Origin: Azolla caroliniana
Taxonomy: Eukaryota; Polypodiophyta
Reading direction: 5' to 3'
DNA: 64,000 nt
NCBI GenBank assembly: GCA_043228905.1
Contig: JBHGNT010000015.1
Coordinates: 5,704,001-5,768,000, forward strand
How positions within the stretch are numbered: the stretch's first letter is position 1; every line of letters begins with the position of its first letter. The translations under genes and the position numbers were made by a program. Under the pieces are notes generated by a model. The model was given only the letters and a program-made list of their open reading frames with translations, ran no database searches and was not told the origin of the DNA. Of the stretch, positions 1 through 9,537 are shown in pieces.

Positions 1-2
1 GC

Positions 3-332
3 ACCAATCTTCAAACGGCCGACATCTTCACTAAAGCCTTAGGAGCCGACAAGCTGTGGCAATTCATGACCGATCTCGGATTGACGATCCCTGACCTGCC
101 AAGCTTGAGGGGAGTACTGAAGACACTATGCAATAAGCAGCGAAGAGCTGGTCTACCGCGTAAAGCCGCGAAGAAAGACGCAAGTCGAAGCGCAGACTTT
201 GCAACTACGCACAACGCAAGCTGGAGCACGGATTCCGCAACTCCGCATAAATGCGAGTCGACGTGGACTTCGGAACGCGAGTCGACGTGGACTTCGGAAC
301 GCGAGTCGAAGCGGATTTCGGATGCCGTCTGA
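3..332 (+). CDS. Ty1/copia polyprotein C-terminus (RNase H end), cut by window edge
   Basis: The reading frame enters the window and reads through the RNase H closing motif ADIFTKALGADKLWQF and then LGLTIPDLPSL. In copia polyproteins this motif ends the RNase H domain, which degrades the RNA strand during reverse transcription. A basic, Ser/Thr-rich tail of about 75 residues follows. It contains a 24-bp direct repeat (about 254-315, encoding ESTWTSER twice). The frame stops at 332, about 30 bp before the LTR, and the polypurine tract ends directly at the LTR, so this is the true 3' end of a plus-strand element. Only the C-terminus is visible. A similar RNase H end lies at 58.8-59.1 kb. Confidence 0.85.
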   Translation, partial: TNLQTADIFTKALGADKLWQFMTDLGLTIPDLPSLRGVLKTLCNKQRRAGLPRKAAKKDASRSADFATTHNASWSTDSATPHKCESTWTSERESTWTSERESKRISDAV

Positions 333-361
333 AACCGACCCGACTTGAGCTTGAGGGGGTG

Positions 362-732
362 TGTTGAGAATCAAGCTCAACTTGGTATAGTGTGTGAACT
401 CACCTTGAGAGTGAAGAGACACTCCAACGGTCAAGAGTCACCACTATGTCACCACTTTGTATTCTAGCATTTAGTATGAGTCATAGAATCATATTCTATG
501 ACACATAACTTATGAGCTTTCACATTCCCCATGCTCCATGAGAATTGTAGTTAATGAAGAGAGAGGATGACTATATAAAGCACCCTCCTCCCACTTTGTA
601 TAATGTTGAGTCCTTCTCCTTTGTCAATATACTTTTACCTTGCGTATTCCTTGTCTCTCTCTCTCTCTCTCATACACACACATAACTCATATCTCTTCCG
701 CTTCACAAGAATCCATCTCTTGATTCTTTACA
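362..732 (+). mobile_element. Copia 3' LTR (371 bp)
   Basis: The LTR starts TGTTGAGAATCAAGC right after a purine tract (GAGCTTGAGGGGG) and ends GATTCTTTACA. A TATA-like stretch (about 573-580) and a CT tract (about 655-671) sit inside. The ends match the LTRs at 37978-38352 and 58531-58814, which share the same start and the ...TTCTTTACA end, so all three belong to one copia family. Confidence 0.8.
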
Positions 733-750
733 AGAAGCAATAAGATAACA

Positions 751-848
751 TGTCGCATCAAATTGGGGCCATTCCATCCTTCTTCTCTTGCAACCTTATT
801 CACCACTTCTTCTAATTTATCAATACATAAGCCAAAGAGAAGGAGAGG

Positions 849-882
<34 letters not shown>

Positions 883-1187
883 AGAAAATGTAACTGTATT
901 CAAAATATAATTCTCTGTATGTTCTCTGCACATACTTGGTGCTTAGTGAGCACCTTTTATACAAGCCTTGACTATCGGGCTGACACAAGTACTTACAGTA
1001 CCCGACTGCTCATAAATGAGCATCCTACACTTACCCCCATAATTATTCCTTATGAGCAATAACATTCTAATGGCCTCTCGGTTTACATACTGTTACTGCC
1101 ATATTTTGCGCACGATTTTATGCACCCAGGCTACGCACTAGGTTACACACCCGTTTATGCTCCCAATGTTGAGCTTGTCTCTCAACA
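751..1187 (-). repeat. Copia C 3' LTR
   Basis: On the minus strand it begins TGTTGAGAGACAAGC directly after the purine tract TTGAGCTTGAGGGGGAG. It matches the 5' LTR at about 7402-7770 along its length, for example at the AAAATATAATTCT, TATACAAGCC and ACGCACC blocks. It contains a GA microsatellite at about 852-881. The outer (left) edge is set by homology and is approximate. Confidence 0.75.
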
Positions 1188-1473
1188 CTCCCCCTCAAGC
1201 TCAACTTGAGGTTTCATATGCTTCTCCGGATCTTTGCACCGGCCTCTCCTGGCTTCACGCCTTGCTCGCCCTCCTCGACCTGTTCGATTCCGCACGCTTT
1301 GACCCTTTCGGTCGGCTTGTCTGCTCATATGGCCTTTCTCAGCTCCCTTGTACTCGTGGTGTTGGCACCTCTTTCGCTACCCTTTGCACACGGTTTTATG
1401 CACCCAGTCTATGCACTGGGTTACGCACCCGTTTACGCTCCCAATGCTGAGCTTGTCTCTCAACACTCCCCCT
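1188..1473 (-). repeat. Tandem duplicate of the copia C tail/LTR junction
   Basis: The PPT-proximal sequence, starting at ACTCCCCCTCAAGCTCAAC, occurs at 1186 and again at about 1472. Between them lie about 200 bp of coding tail followed by about 85 bp identical in kind to the LTR outer end (cacacggttttatgcaccc...). The junction region was therefore duplicated once as a unit of about 286 bp. Confidence 0.75.
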
Positions 1474-1990
1474 CAAGCTCAACTTGAGGTTTCATATGCT
1501 TCTTTGGATCTTCGCTCCGGCCTCTCCTGGCTTCATGCCTCGCTCGCGCTCCTCGACCTGTTCGATTCCACGTGCTTCGACTCTTTTGGTCGGCTTGTCT
1601 ACTTATGTGGGCTTTCTCACCTCCCTTGTTATCGTGGTGTTGGCACCTCTTTCGTTGCCCTTTTCTCAGCTTGGCCCTCAGTTGATTCGGCGTATCTGAA
1701 TCGAACATTACAATTGAATCGAACATTTCTGATTCATTCCCACTTTCATCTGAATTGGTTGTCTCCAATTCGTCTTCTGTCTTCAGGCCCTTAACTACGT
1801 CCGACCATGTCTTAGCCTTGGCCTTTACGCCTTTCTTGGCTTTGTTTCCCCTTTTTTCAGCTATCTTCGGCTCTTCCCCATTTCACTCTTAGGCTTTTTC
1901 AGTCGGCTTGAAATTGAATTCTTCATCCGATTCGGCATCATGGTTACTACTGCTCCTTTCATGCTCCTGTTCTTGTTCCTGTGTCCCCCT
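1460..1990 (-). pseudogene. Copia C C-terminal tail after RNase H
   Basis: Downstream of RNase H the minus strand encodes QHLNTPNL, an acidic stretch with DEEFNF, a Lys-rich block, TWSDVVKGL, and ETTNSDESGNESE. It then runs to the LTR. The frame differs from RNase H just upstream, so there is a frameshift, and it holds stops near 1889. The same order of motifs (QHLNMPNL, NEEFDF, Lys/Arg-rich block, TWSDVVKGL, ETTNS) appears in the copia element at 58.0-58.4 kb. This makes the tail a conserved part of the family and not random read-through. Function unknown. Confidence 0.65.
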
Positions 1991-2640
1991 CAAGTTCGGT
2001 GTGTTGAGGTGCTGCAAACAGCTCAACCAAGAATTGCCGTAACTTGTCGAGACCAAGGGGCTTGGTGAAGATGTCGGCAATATGCCGACCTGTCGGTACA
2101 TACGCCAGTTCGACTTCACCAGAGAGGACATGCTCGCAGACAAAATGGTAGTGCACCACAATGTGCTTGGTCTGAGCGTGGAATACAGGGTTTTTCGCAA
2201 GGTGGATGCTGTTGAGGTTGTCGCAATAGATTGTCGTTGGATCAGACACCTCTACGTGCAAATCCATGATTGTCGTTTCAGCCAAATGATTCGCACGTAG
2301 CGACAGTCGCCCCTCGATACTCGGCCTCAATGCTCGACATTGCTACTGTTGGCTGCTTCTTACTACTCCACACGATCGTCGCACTATCCGGATGTGGATC
2401 TATGATCGTGGGCATTTCCTGCCCAATCAGCATCCGTGTAGCCGACTAACTGTTCGGGTACGCCTGCACGATACAACAACGCCATGTCTTTCGTGCTGCT
2501 GACATATCGTAATATCCTTTGCGCGCACTGCAAGTGTTCGGTCGTGGGCTGTGAAATAAATTTATTGATCATTCCAACTAGATAGCTGAGGTTTGGCCGA
2601 GTGATCGTTATGTAGATGAGGTTTTCGACAATCTGTTGAA
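1959..2640 (-). pseudogene. Copia C RT end and RNase H
   Basis: The minus strand reads RFQQIVENLIYITITRPNLSYLVG (end of RT), then YTDADWAGNAHDHRSTSG, DPTTIYCDNLNSIHLAKNPVFH and ADIFTKPLGLDKLRQF. These are the standard copia RNase H blocks with the Asp residues of the active site. The reading changes frame near 2384-2330. The segment continues the RT frame at 3447 onward once the solo LTR 2646-3440 is ignored. Confidence 0.8.
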
Positions 2641-2645
2641 ACCGT

Positions 2646-3440
2646 TGTCGAGGAAATCCTCGCGTGTTCGCGATGTCAAGCGGGACCACTGGGGTTCTGA
2701 ATCGGAAGGATTCAAGGTTTTTAGTAGCGTAAGTGAGAAAGTATTGAAGATAGATAGATGGATGAAGAGAGAGAGACTGAGAGATTTCAATAGAGATTGA
2801 ACCCTTGACTTTAGTTTTATGAGACAAAATACATCACCATTCGGAGAACTCAAATATTTGATTAAAAGTTTTTTTTTTTACTTACATCCCTTACCTCCCT
2901 TATACATGCCCAACTATAGGCTTTTATAGGTCTCTCCATGCAAAAACCATGGGCTAAACCCACGGGCTAAAACCTTGGGCTAAAACCATGGGCTAAAACC
3001 ACGAGCTAAAACCACGGGTTAAAACCACGGGCTAAAACCATGGTTTTGTGCCCACGGTTTCTATATCTTTGCTTCCTACAAAATACTGAATATGAAAAGA
3101 AAATATATAAATTCTAAAGCACTCGATAGTGGCTTTATTGGTAAGTTAATTTGTCTCCTATCTTGGAGGTGCAAGGTTCAAGCGTTGCTTCCACCCCTAT
3201 GTATGCACTTAAATGTTACTAGGGTTTAGTCTTATTTTTATATTTACAATTGAGCGCACATCACACGTGCAAATGTTTAACTTTACGTCTAGCTTTTCTT
3301 TTATGATTCTCATTTCAGTCCTATTTACAACAGGCTACCATATGCGTGTGGCCTTCACCCCTTTCACACGTGCACATTGCAGCTTCTGGAATTCGTTTGT
3401 TGCACACAATTTTCACACCGTTGCCGAAAATCTTCATGAC
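2646..3440 (-). mobile_element. Gypsy solo LTR inside copia C RT, with target duplication
   Basis: The LTR separates codons for KACDPTR (3447-3470) from RFQQIVENL (2640 and below). It begins TGTCGAGG on the plus strand and ends CATGAC(A), the ends of the X/Y/Z gypsy LTR family. ACCGT lies at both 2641-2645 and 3441-3445, a 5-bp target duplication. No internal gypsy sequence is present, so this is a solo LTR left by LTR-LTR recombination. It shares with the LTR at 25866-26510 a GGCTTTTATAGGTCT block, an ACCATGGG-type repeat and a tRNA-like segment. Confidence 0.85.
2943..3042. repeat. 13-bp minisatellite in gypsy LTR
   Basis: Nearly eight tandem copies of AAAACCAYGGGCT with point variants. 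The homologous LTR at 26.16-26.26 kb has only scattered single copies, so the array expanded within this LTR lineage. Confidence 0.9.
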
Positions 3441-3446
3441 ACCGTG

Positions 3447-4330
3447 TCGGGTCACACGCCTTTCCTGAATCTCGGCGAAGTTTTACGTTTCTATCCACAG
3501 GGGTTGAGATAGGCTTACAATCTGCCATCCCGAATTTGAAGAGCATATCTAACGCGTAATGATGCTGACTGACCAATCTGCCTTCAAGGGAACAGATCAC
3601 TTCGATCACGAGGAAGTAATGACGGTCGCCAAGATCCTTCATTTCAAACGATGCCACAAGCTGAGACTTTACGCGGCCAATTTCTTCTAGGTCGGCACCG
3701 ACGATGACTAAATCATCAACATAAAGTAAAAGACAAACCGGTCCATGTCGACCTTGCTGAACGAACAATGAAGAGTCTGACTTCGATGTCGTAAACCCCA
3801 TCCTATGCAACTGTGGCGTAATCTTCGCGTTCCAAACTCACGGGGCTTGCTTAAGGCCATATAACGCCTTCTTTAATCGACAGACTATCGAAGTGTTCTA
3901 TTCGAATAGAAATCACCTTGTGCACCTCTTCCTCAAGATCACCTTGCAGGAAGGCATTCTTTACATCCACCTGATGTAGATGTCACCCCTTCACCGCAGC
4001 TACGCCTAGCAGAACTCGCACGGTAGTCATCTTTGCGAATGGGGTGAAGGTCTCGTTGTAATCTACGCCATGCTTTTGCGCATAGCCTTTCGCAACCAAA
4101 CGGGCCTTATATCGATTGATCGAGCCTTTGGTGTTGTATTTTACCTTAAACATTCATCTACATTCGATCGACTTAACACCTTTAGGTGCGTCAACCAGGT
4201 CCCAAGTCTCGTTGTCCGATAATGCATCCATCTCTTCCTCCATCGCGGCATGCCAATTTGCGTAGCTCTCCGGCTCACGCACTTCCGCCACTCCCGTCAT
4301 GTACACATAATCATGCGCCATGTACTGATT
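3447..4330 (-). pseudogene. Copia C reverse transcriptase
   Basis: Minus-strand reading gives [53 protein letters not shown] and later CLLLYVDDLVIVG, the copia RT active-site block with the catalytic YVDD intact. Stops (for example after IECR and KG) and at least one frameshift near 3810-3900 disrupt it. The frame runs out at KACDPTR, where the solo LTR sits. Confidence 0.8.
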
Positions 4331-4369
4331 ATACCCGTACCTTTTGACGGGGTTCTTCCAGCGGGTAGA

Positions 4370-4641
4370 TTAGCGTAATTCGTGAGTACCCGATTTAACG
4401 ACCTTTTTGATTGATTTCAACTCCTTCTGTGGAGGTTCCTTCCCGATTAGCCCGAAGTCAGATTCGCTCCGATCTGACTTGGCAATGCCGAAATCGAATT
4501 CCAACATTTTCTTCTTCCCTTTATCTTTATGCGTAAACCATTTCCTTGGTTCTTTACGTGGGGACAACATGGCTGAGTCTCCACTACTCGTCGACTCTTC
4601 ATTTGGTTAGCCATCTCAGCCCAACCCCTCATTCGGCCCAC
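4370..4641 (-). pseudogene. Copia C integrase-RT linker
   Basis: A charged, low-conservation stretch between integrase and RT with overlapping short frames. It is placed by its position in the element; no motif stands out. Confidence 0.45.
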
Positions 4642-4742
4642 TTAGCCGAAATGAGATCGGACTCTCTGTCAGAGCTCTAATATCCTCATCACGCAGAGGC
4701 ATCTCAACCTCGCTGACCTCTTCTTCAGAATTCGGAATGGAA

Positions 4743-5774
4743 TCATGAGCTATTGGAGGTGAAGGCAAGTAACACGAAACGGAGTCGTCGAACACAACAT
4801 CTCGGCTTACGCGAACTTCCTTTGTTCGAGGTTATAGCACTTATACCCCTTCTGATCGTCTGAATAGTCGACCAAGATACACTTCTCGGTTTTGGCATCC
4901 AGCTTCCTCCTCTTCTCCTTCGGCACATGCACATATGTAATGCTGCCGAAAATCCGCAAGTGTGCCATGTTCGGCTTCTTTCTGAAATATAGCTCGTGTG
5001 GCGACACTCCTCCATTAGTAGAGGTCTGATTCTGCAAATAAATAGCCATATTTACAGCTTCAACCCAGCAAAACTTCGGCGTATGCTTCTCTTCAAGCAT
5101 TACCCTAGCGGCTTCTTCGATTGTCCAATTCTTCTGCTCGACTACGTCGTTCTGTTATGGCGTGTATCTACACGAGAATTCATGTAGAATTCCTTCCTTT
5201 TGTAGATAACTCATGAACTGGTCGAAATAGTACGCCTTCCCGCGATCGGACCATAGAGATTTGATCTTACACCCTGTTTCGCTTTCTGCAAGGTTCTTTA
5301 CCTTCAGGAAACATGCGAAGACTTCGCTCTTCTTCGCGATTTACATGCCCAGGTATGCCGAGTGAAGTCATTGATGAAGCTTACAAATTAACGGCTTCCA
5401 TCAAGACTCACATTCTTTGTAGGTCCCTACACATCCAAATGGATCACATCCTACAGATTTCGACTACGATTATGCTCATTGGGGAATGGAAGTCGGTGGT
5501 ACATCCCGAGTTTGTAGGCTTCGCAGACTTGCCCATTATGGCTTCGAAATTTCGGCAAGCCGAAAACAATGTTCTTCTTCTGCATTTCACAAAGCCATGG
5601 AAAGTTAACGTAGTCGAACCGCTTATGCCACAGGTCAATGTCTAACTCGACCTTCTGTCCTCGAGTGAACAACGCGGTTCCGACTTGATTGGTGTCGAGG
5701 ATGAACATCCTCCCTTCACGGCACCCTTGTGCGATAACTTGGCCTTCCTCTTCGATGTAGCACCCAAGGTGCAT
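4743..5774 (-). pseudogene. Copia C GAG_pre-integrase and integrase
   Basis: 5774-5451 reads GQVIAQGCREGRMFILD and DLWHKRFDYVNFPWL, the GAG_pre-integrase zinc-binding region. 5450-5101 is frame-broken but contains GILHEFSCRYTP, then a stop, then QNDVVEQKNWTIEEAARVML, the region of the catalytic Glu. 5100-4807 reads FCWVEAVNMAIYLQNQT, HLRIFGSITYVHVPKEKRRKLD and KCILVDYSDDQKGYKCYN, the C-terminal integrase blocks. Integrase would insert element cDNA into chromosomes; this copy cannot, because of multiple stops. Confidence 0.8.
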
Positions 5775-5804
5775 GAATCAAACTTACATCCCCTGGTCGA
5801 CGAT

Positions 5805-6096
5805 CTAACCGACTGACACCAAGTTCTTGGTTATTATCGAGACGTGCAACACGTTCATAAGTTTCCCTTTCTGCCCGACGTGGCTGAGAGGAACTTCTTC
5901 GACATGTTCAATGATATCAATAGTGTTGTCTCCCGTTTCAACCACTCCTTGTTTTTCCGGTTTCTCCAAGTATGAGAACCATTCCTCATGACTCGTCATA
6001 TGATTTGATGCTCCAAAATCAACATACCACACCTCACTCGATTTCGAGGTGTTCATGGCAATGGAATTTGCCTTGTGCTTCATTACGAAAGATGTG
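5805..6096 (-). pseudogene. Copia C aspartic protease
   Basis: Reads SEVWYVDFGASNHMTSHEEWF and later NVLHVSIITKNLVSVG. This is the copia protease, with the catalytic triad DFG in place of the usual DSG; Asp is kept. Copia E at 36.8 kb retains VDSGASNHMT. The upstream end meets a partial gypsy LTR at about 6097. Confidence 0.8.
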
Positions 6097-6436
6097 CCTG
6101 ATCCATTTAAGACTCATTTAGATGGAACAAGAGAAAGATGAAGACCAAGAACTACTGAACCCTAAATCTAATGGTATACACTCCTAACTCAAAAATAGGC
6201 AACCCTTTTACAAGGGATCCTCCCTTCCTTTTATAGCACAAGGAGGGAGGTGCGTAACAATGTGGGATAAATCCCGATTTACATGGGATTCTCTGTCCCG
6301 ACTTGACTCCTACTCGGCGCCATAAAGGCACCCCTATTATTCACACGTGTTAACAAGGATAAGTGCACATGATGCACTCCGCCAATTCTTAGATGATATT
6401 CCCTGGTGGCTCACTATGGCCCGAAATCTTCACGAC
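6097..6436 (-). mobile_element. Partial gypsy LTR inside copia C gag
   Basis: The right end (CCCGAAATCTTCACGACA, plus strand) is the family LTR terminus. The body matches the LTR at 28911-29627 at AACTCAAAAATAGGCAACCC and CCTTTTATAGCA. The other LTR end is missing, and the gag segment expected on the left (zinc knuckle region) is absent, so a deletion removed both. The left boundary is approximate. Confidence 0.7.
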
Positions 6437-7210
6437 AATGCGTCCTTTGGCATCTTAGCATCCCGAATGTAGCTCAAGAGCTGGTCCCTCACACAGGATG
6501 TCAAGCAATTAAGAACTCTGCTTGCCGCTTGTTCCCAAGCCGAAAAATCTCTATGTGTCGATTCAGTGTTGCATCATTAGCCCCTTCTATTGGGAAATCG
6601 GTCCCTCCGGATGGGATCCGGCTATGAATGGAGAAGACCCGGTGAGAACCGGAAGAGATCCGGAAACCGGATCAGTGGATCCGGTGAGAGCCAGAAGTGA
6701 AGACAGATTTGTAAATATGTCTTGAGGAAGCCCAATAAGGCTATATTTGTAAATAGCCCTAAGTTCATATAAGTATAAATATGACTTAGGGCAATCACAT
6801 AGTCAATGTAGATTGTATCGTCATATTGTTCTATAGAGAGCGATAGAGAGAGAGAGTGTGTGAGATACGGAGAGATACTCTATTGTAACCGCCAGTTGGC
6901 GAAGATACAGAGCTCGAGGTTGTTGCCTCCGAGGCTCTTATTGTACCTTTCTTACAGTAGTGATAGTTGGAGTCCGTGGGCTCCCATGGTTTTTCCCTAT
7001 TTGGGTTTTCCACGTAAACATCTTGCGTTATTTCTGTGTACTCCCTTTTGTGTGCACGTCTATTCCCATTCCCGTGTTGCACTCCGTAGGAAGTGATTTA
7101 AGGCTTGGTTGTGGCCGACCAGTATTCCACGCTATTCCTCTCACCTTCGACATAACTCCAGTAACCATGACCAAGCAGATACTGGTGCATCTTGAACGAT
7201 TACCGACTAA
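6437..7210 (-). pseudogene. Copia C gag, split by Tork solo LTR
   Basis: Minus-strand 7210-7144 reads FKMHQYLLGHGYWSYVEG and 6540-6437 reads the gag stretch ending DAKMPKDA. Both align with the intact gag of copia E (MHQYLVGQGYWSYVEG, EAKMPKEAWGNLKK). The two pieces are joined if 6588-7143 is taken as an insertion. Confidence 0.75.
6588..7143 (+). mobile_element. Tork solo LTR (556 bp) with 5-bp target duplication
   Basis: It starts T(A)TTGGGA and ends CTCTCA. CCTTC is found at both 6583-6587 and 7144-7148. It matches the Tork LTR at 15666-16251 at GGTCCCTCCGGATGGGAT, TATTTGTAAATAGCCC, GTATAAATATGACTTAGGGC and the GGTTTTTCCC...GGGTTTTCCACGTAAA block. With no internal sequence it is a solo LTR, and its target is copia C gag. 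Confidence 0.9.
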
Positions 7211-7401
7211 CCGGCTGTAATCTTGATCATGAGTATATATATTTTGGCCTTATTCGTTGTTCGATCTTCGTTGTGAGGTCTCTACGTATTTGTGTGCGCG
7301 ACTCGGTCGTGGTTTCACGTCGCTCCTCCCTTTGTTCGGTTATTCCTTGGTTCAGGGCCCCCGCGGTCTAGCTTTGGTTTCTCCTGTGCGTGCAAACTAA
7401 A

Positions 7402-7770
7402 CACGACATCAGAAGTACGAGAGTTCGGTAAAACACAGAAATCATAGAGAAGGAGAGGGAGAGACTGTGACTGAGAGAGAGAGAGTCGAAAACGTAACTA
7501 TATTCAAAATATAATTCTTTGTATGTTCTTTGTACATACTTGGTGCTCAGTGCGCACCTTTTATACAAGCCCTGACTATCGGGCTCACACAAGTACTTAT
7601 AGTACCTGACTACTTATAAATGAGCATCCTACTATTACCCCCAAAATTATTCCTTATGAGGAATAACATTCTAACGGCCTCTCGGTTTACATACCGCTAC
7701 GGCCATATTTTGCACACGGTTTTACGCACCCAGTCTACACACTGGGTTACGCACTCATTTACGCTCTCAA
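7402..7770 (-). repeat. Copia C 5' LTR
   Basis: Minus-strand start TGTTGAGAGCGTAAATGAG at 7770. The body matches the 3' LTR at 751-1187. The inner end near 7402 (GATGTCGTG on the minus strand) is by alignment with GATGCGACA at 751. About 190 bp of leader separate it from gag. No clean initiator-Met PBS is visible. Confidence 0.65.
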
Positions 7771-8926
7771 CATACATGCACTAGCCGGAAGGATTCATGG
7801 AGAAAGGTAAAGAGAACCTGGTATGACGATTAAGGAAGAGCTTGTACAGGTTGAAGCCAACACCTCGACGATGGTACCGAAAATTCGAATCTTTCATGAC
7901 CAACAATGGGTACCAAAAAATGCAGGCCAATCATTGCGTATTTGTGAAGAAATTTGACGGAGGAGATTTCCTCATCCTCTTGTTGTACATGGAAGACATG
8001 TTGATTGTTGGATGGGACCATACGAAGATCCGAGTGCTGAAGAAAGCCTCAAGCATATTGTTCTCGATGAAGGATATGGGTTCGTCAAAGCAAATCCTAG
8101 GGATGCATATTGTTCGGGATCGAACCAAGAAATTGTTGTGGTTGTCACAAGAAAAATACGTGACAAAGGTGCTCCAGACATTCAGCATGGAAAGCGCGAA
8201 ACCGGTCGGCTCGACACTGTCGACGAACTACAAGCTAAGCAAGTATCAATGTCCGAAATTGAAAACCGAAAAAGCCGAGATGTCGAAAGTCCCCTATGCC
8301 TTGGCAGTTGGAAGCTTGATGTACGCGATGGTTTGTACCAGGCCGGAGATTGGATACGTTGTTGTAGTAGTCAGCCGATATATGAGCAATCCTAGGAGAG
8401 AGCATTGGGTTTCCGTGAAGTGGATATTATGGTACTCGAGAAGCACCGAGAGTGTGTGTCTTCGTTTCGGCTTAGGAAACCCCACATTTGAAGGTTACAC
8501 GGATTCAGACATGTCGGTTGACGGAGATACAAACCGATCCACGTCCGGATACGTAATGACTTATGTAGGGGGAGTTGTTTCATGCCAATCAAAGCTACAG
8601 AAGGTCGTGGCACCATCAACCACGGAAGCTGAATATATGGCCGTAGCGGAAGCTGGCAAGGAAATCATATGGATGAAGGAGTTTATCGGTGAGCTGGGAA
8701 TTCGGCAAGAGGAATTCAAACTGCATTCTGATAACCAAAGTGCCATCTACCTTGTGAAAAATGCCGCCTACCACTTGAGGACCAAACACTTCGAGAGAAG
8801 ATATCATTGGCTCTGAGAGCGAGTAGAAGAAAATGAGTTTGCTCTAGTGAAGATCCAAACGACCAAAAATGGATTGGATATGCTGACGAAGGTGTTGTCA
8901 ACCGAAATGCTAAATGAGTGCCGATA
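7771..8926 (+). pseudogene. Tork/Tnt1-type RT and RNase H, decayed
   Basis: Reads YMH, stop, PEGFMEKGKENLV, stop, then KSLYRLKPTPRRWYRKFESFM and through RT into RNase H (EGYTDSDMSVDGDTNRSTSGY, CQSKLQKVVAPSTTEAEYMAV, LHSDNQSAIYLVKN). The RT catalytic block is LLYMEDMLIVG; family members have YVDD, so one catalytic Asp is replaced by Glu. A TGA at 8814-8816 interrupts the frame, which continues as ERVEENEFALVKIQTTKNGL to 8926. It is the 3' part of an element whose 5' part was separated by copia C. Confidence 0.85.
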
Positions 8927-8959
8927 GAGAGTCAGTTTGATGAAGTACCCCATGCCGGA

Positions 8960-8973
8960 GTGAAGGGGGAGTC
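8960..8973 (+). other. Polypurine tract of Tork element
   Basis: AGTGAAGGGGGAGTC directly precedes LTR start TGTTGGGA at 8974. The same tract is seen on the minus strand next to the LTR at 19970. Confidence 0.8.
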
Positions 8974-9521
8974 TGTTGGGACACATATCCCTCCGCATAG
9001 GAAGAAGGGCCGTGTTGGTGAGTATCTCGGCCAAGGCTGAAACCGAAAGTGAAACTGAAATCGTAATCGAAAACCGAAATCGTTTGAGAATACTATAATT
9101 GTAAATAGTCTAAAATGACCTTGTGGGTTATACTTGTAAATAGCCAGAAAATTGCTTTTATTTATAAGCAACTAGGGCAAACTTTAGTAAGAGATGTAGT
9201 TAATCATTATTGAAAAAGTTAGAACGAGGTAGTTGCCTCTGTAACTGTGAGTGAGAGAGTGAGAGTGTAACTCTATACCCGTCTTTCCGACGAAGGAGAA
9301 CTCGAGGACGTTGCCTCTGAGTTCCGTATTTGTACTTCCTTTGTAGTATAGTGATTGGTTTTCTTGGGGTATGTGGACCCCCGTGATTTTTCCCAGTTCG
9401 GGTTTTGCACATAAAAGATCGGTGTCTCTGTGTCTGCACGTTTTTGTAGGTGTGTACTACTTTTTGTTCTCTACACACAAATACGAACGTGAAAACGGTT
9501 GTGGCTGATCGATTCCTAGCA
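8974..9521 (+). mobile_element. Tork LTR shared by two internal regions (548 bp)
   Basis: Starts TGTTGGGACACATATCC, ends CCTAGCA. PPT and pol lie to its left, a PBS and gag to its right. It therefore serves as a 3' LTR on one side and as a 5' LTR on the other. Confidence 0.85.
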
Positions 9522-9524
9522 AAG

Positions 9525-9536
9525 TGGTATCAGAGT
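9525..9536 (+). other. Primer binding site, initiator tRNA-Met type
   Basis: TGGTATCAGAGT, one base from the usual TGGTATCAGAGC, lies 3 bp after the LTR end. Confidence 0.8.
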
Positions 9537-9537
9537 G

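Larger units (their letters stand above)
751..7770 (-). mobile_element. Copia C: near full-length minus-strand Ty1/copia element with nested insertions
   Basis: Two LTRs of one family (about 7402-7770 as 5' LTR, 751-1187 as 3' LTR) bracket, in minus-strand order, gag, protease, GAG_pre-integrase, integrase, RT, RNase H and a C-terminal tail. This is the copia domain order. The body has many stops and frameshifts. Three other LTRs lie inside it: gypsy 2646-3440, partial gypsy 6097-6436 and Tork solo 6588-7143. The right end abuts Tork RT sequence at the codons for YMH, so copia C appears to have landed inside a Tork pol gene. The host Tork half on the left is not recognisable beyond a possible 18-bp remnant at 733-750. 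Confidence 0.8.

Noticed and set aside
763-1062. 99-codon plus-strand frame over the GA repeat
   Set aside because: It is antisense to the copia C 3' LTR; the RERERERE run is just the microsatellite.
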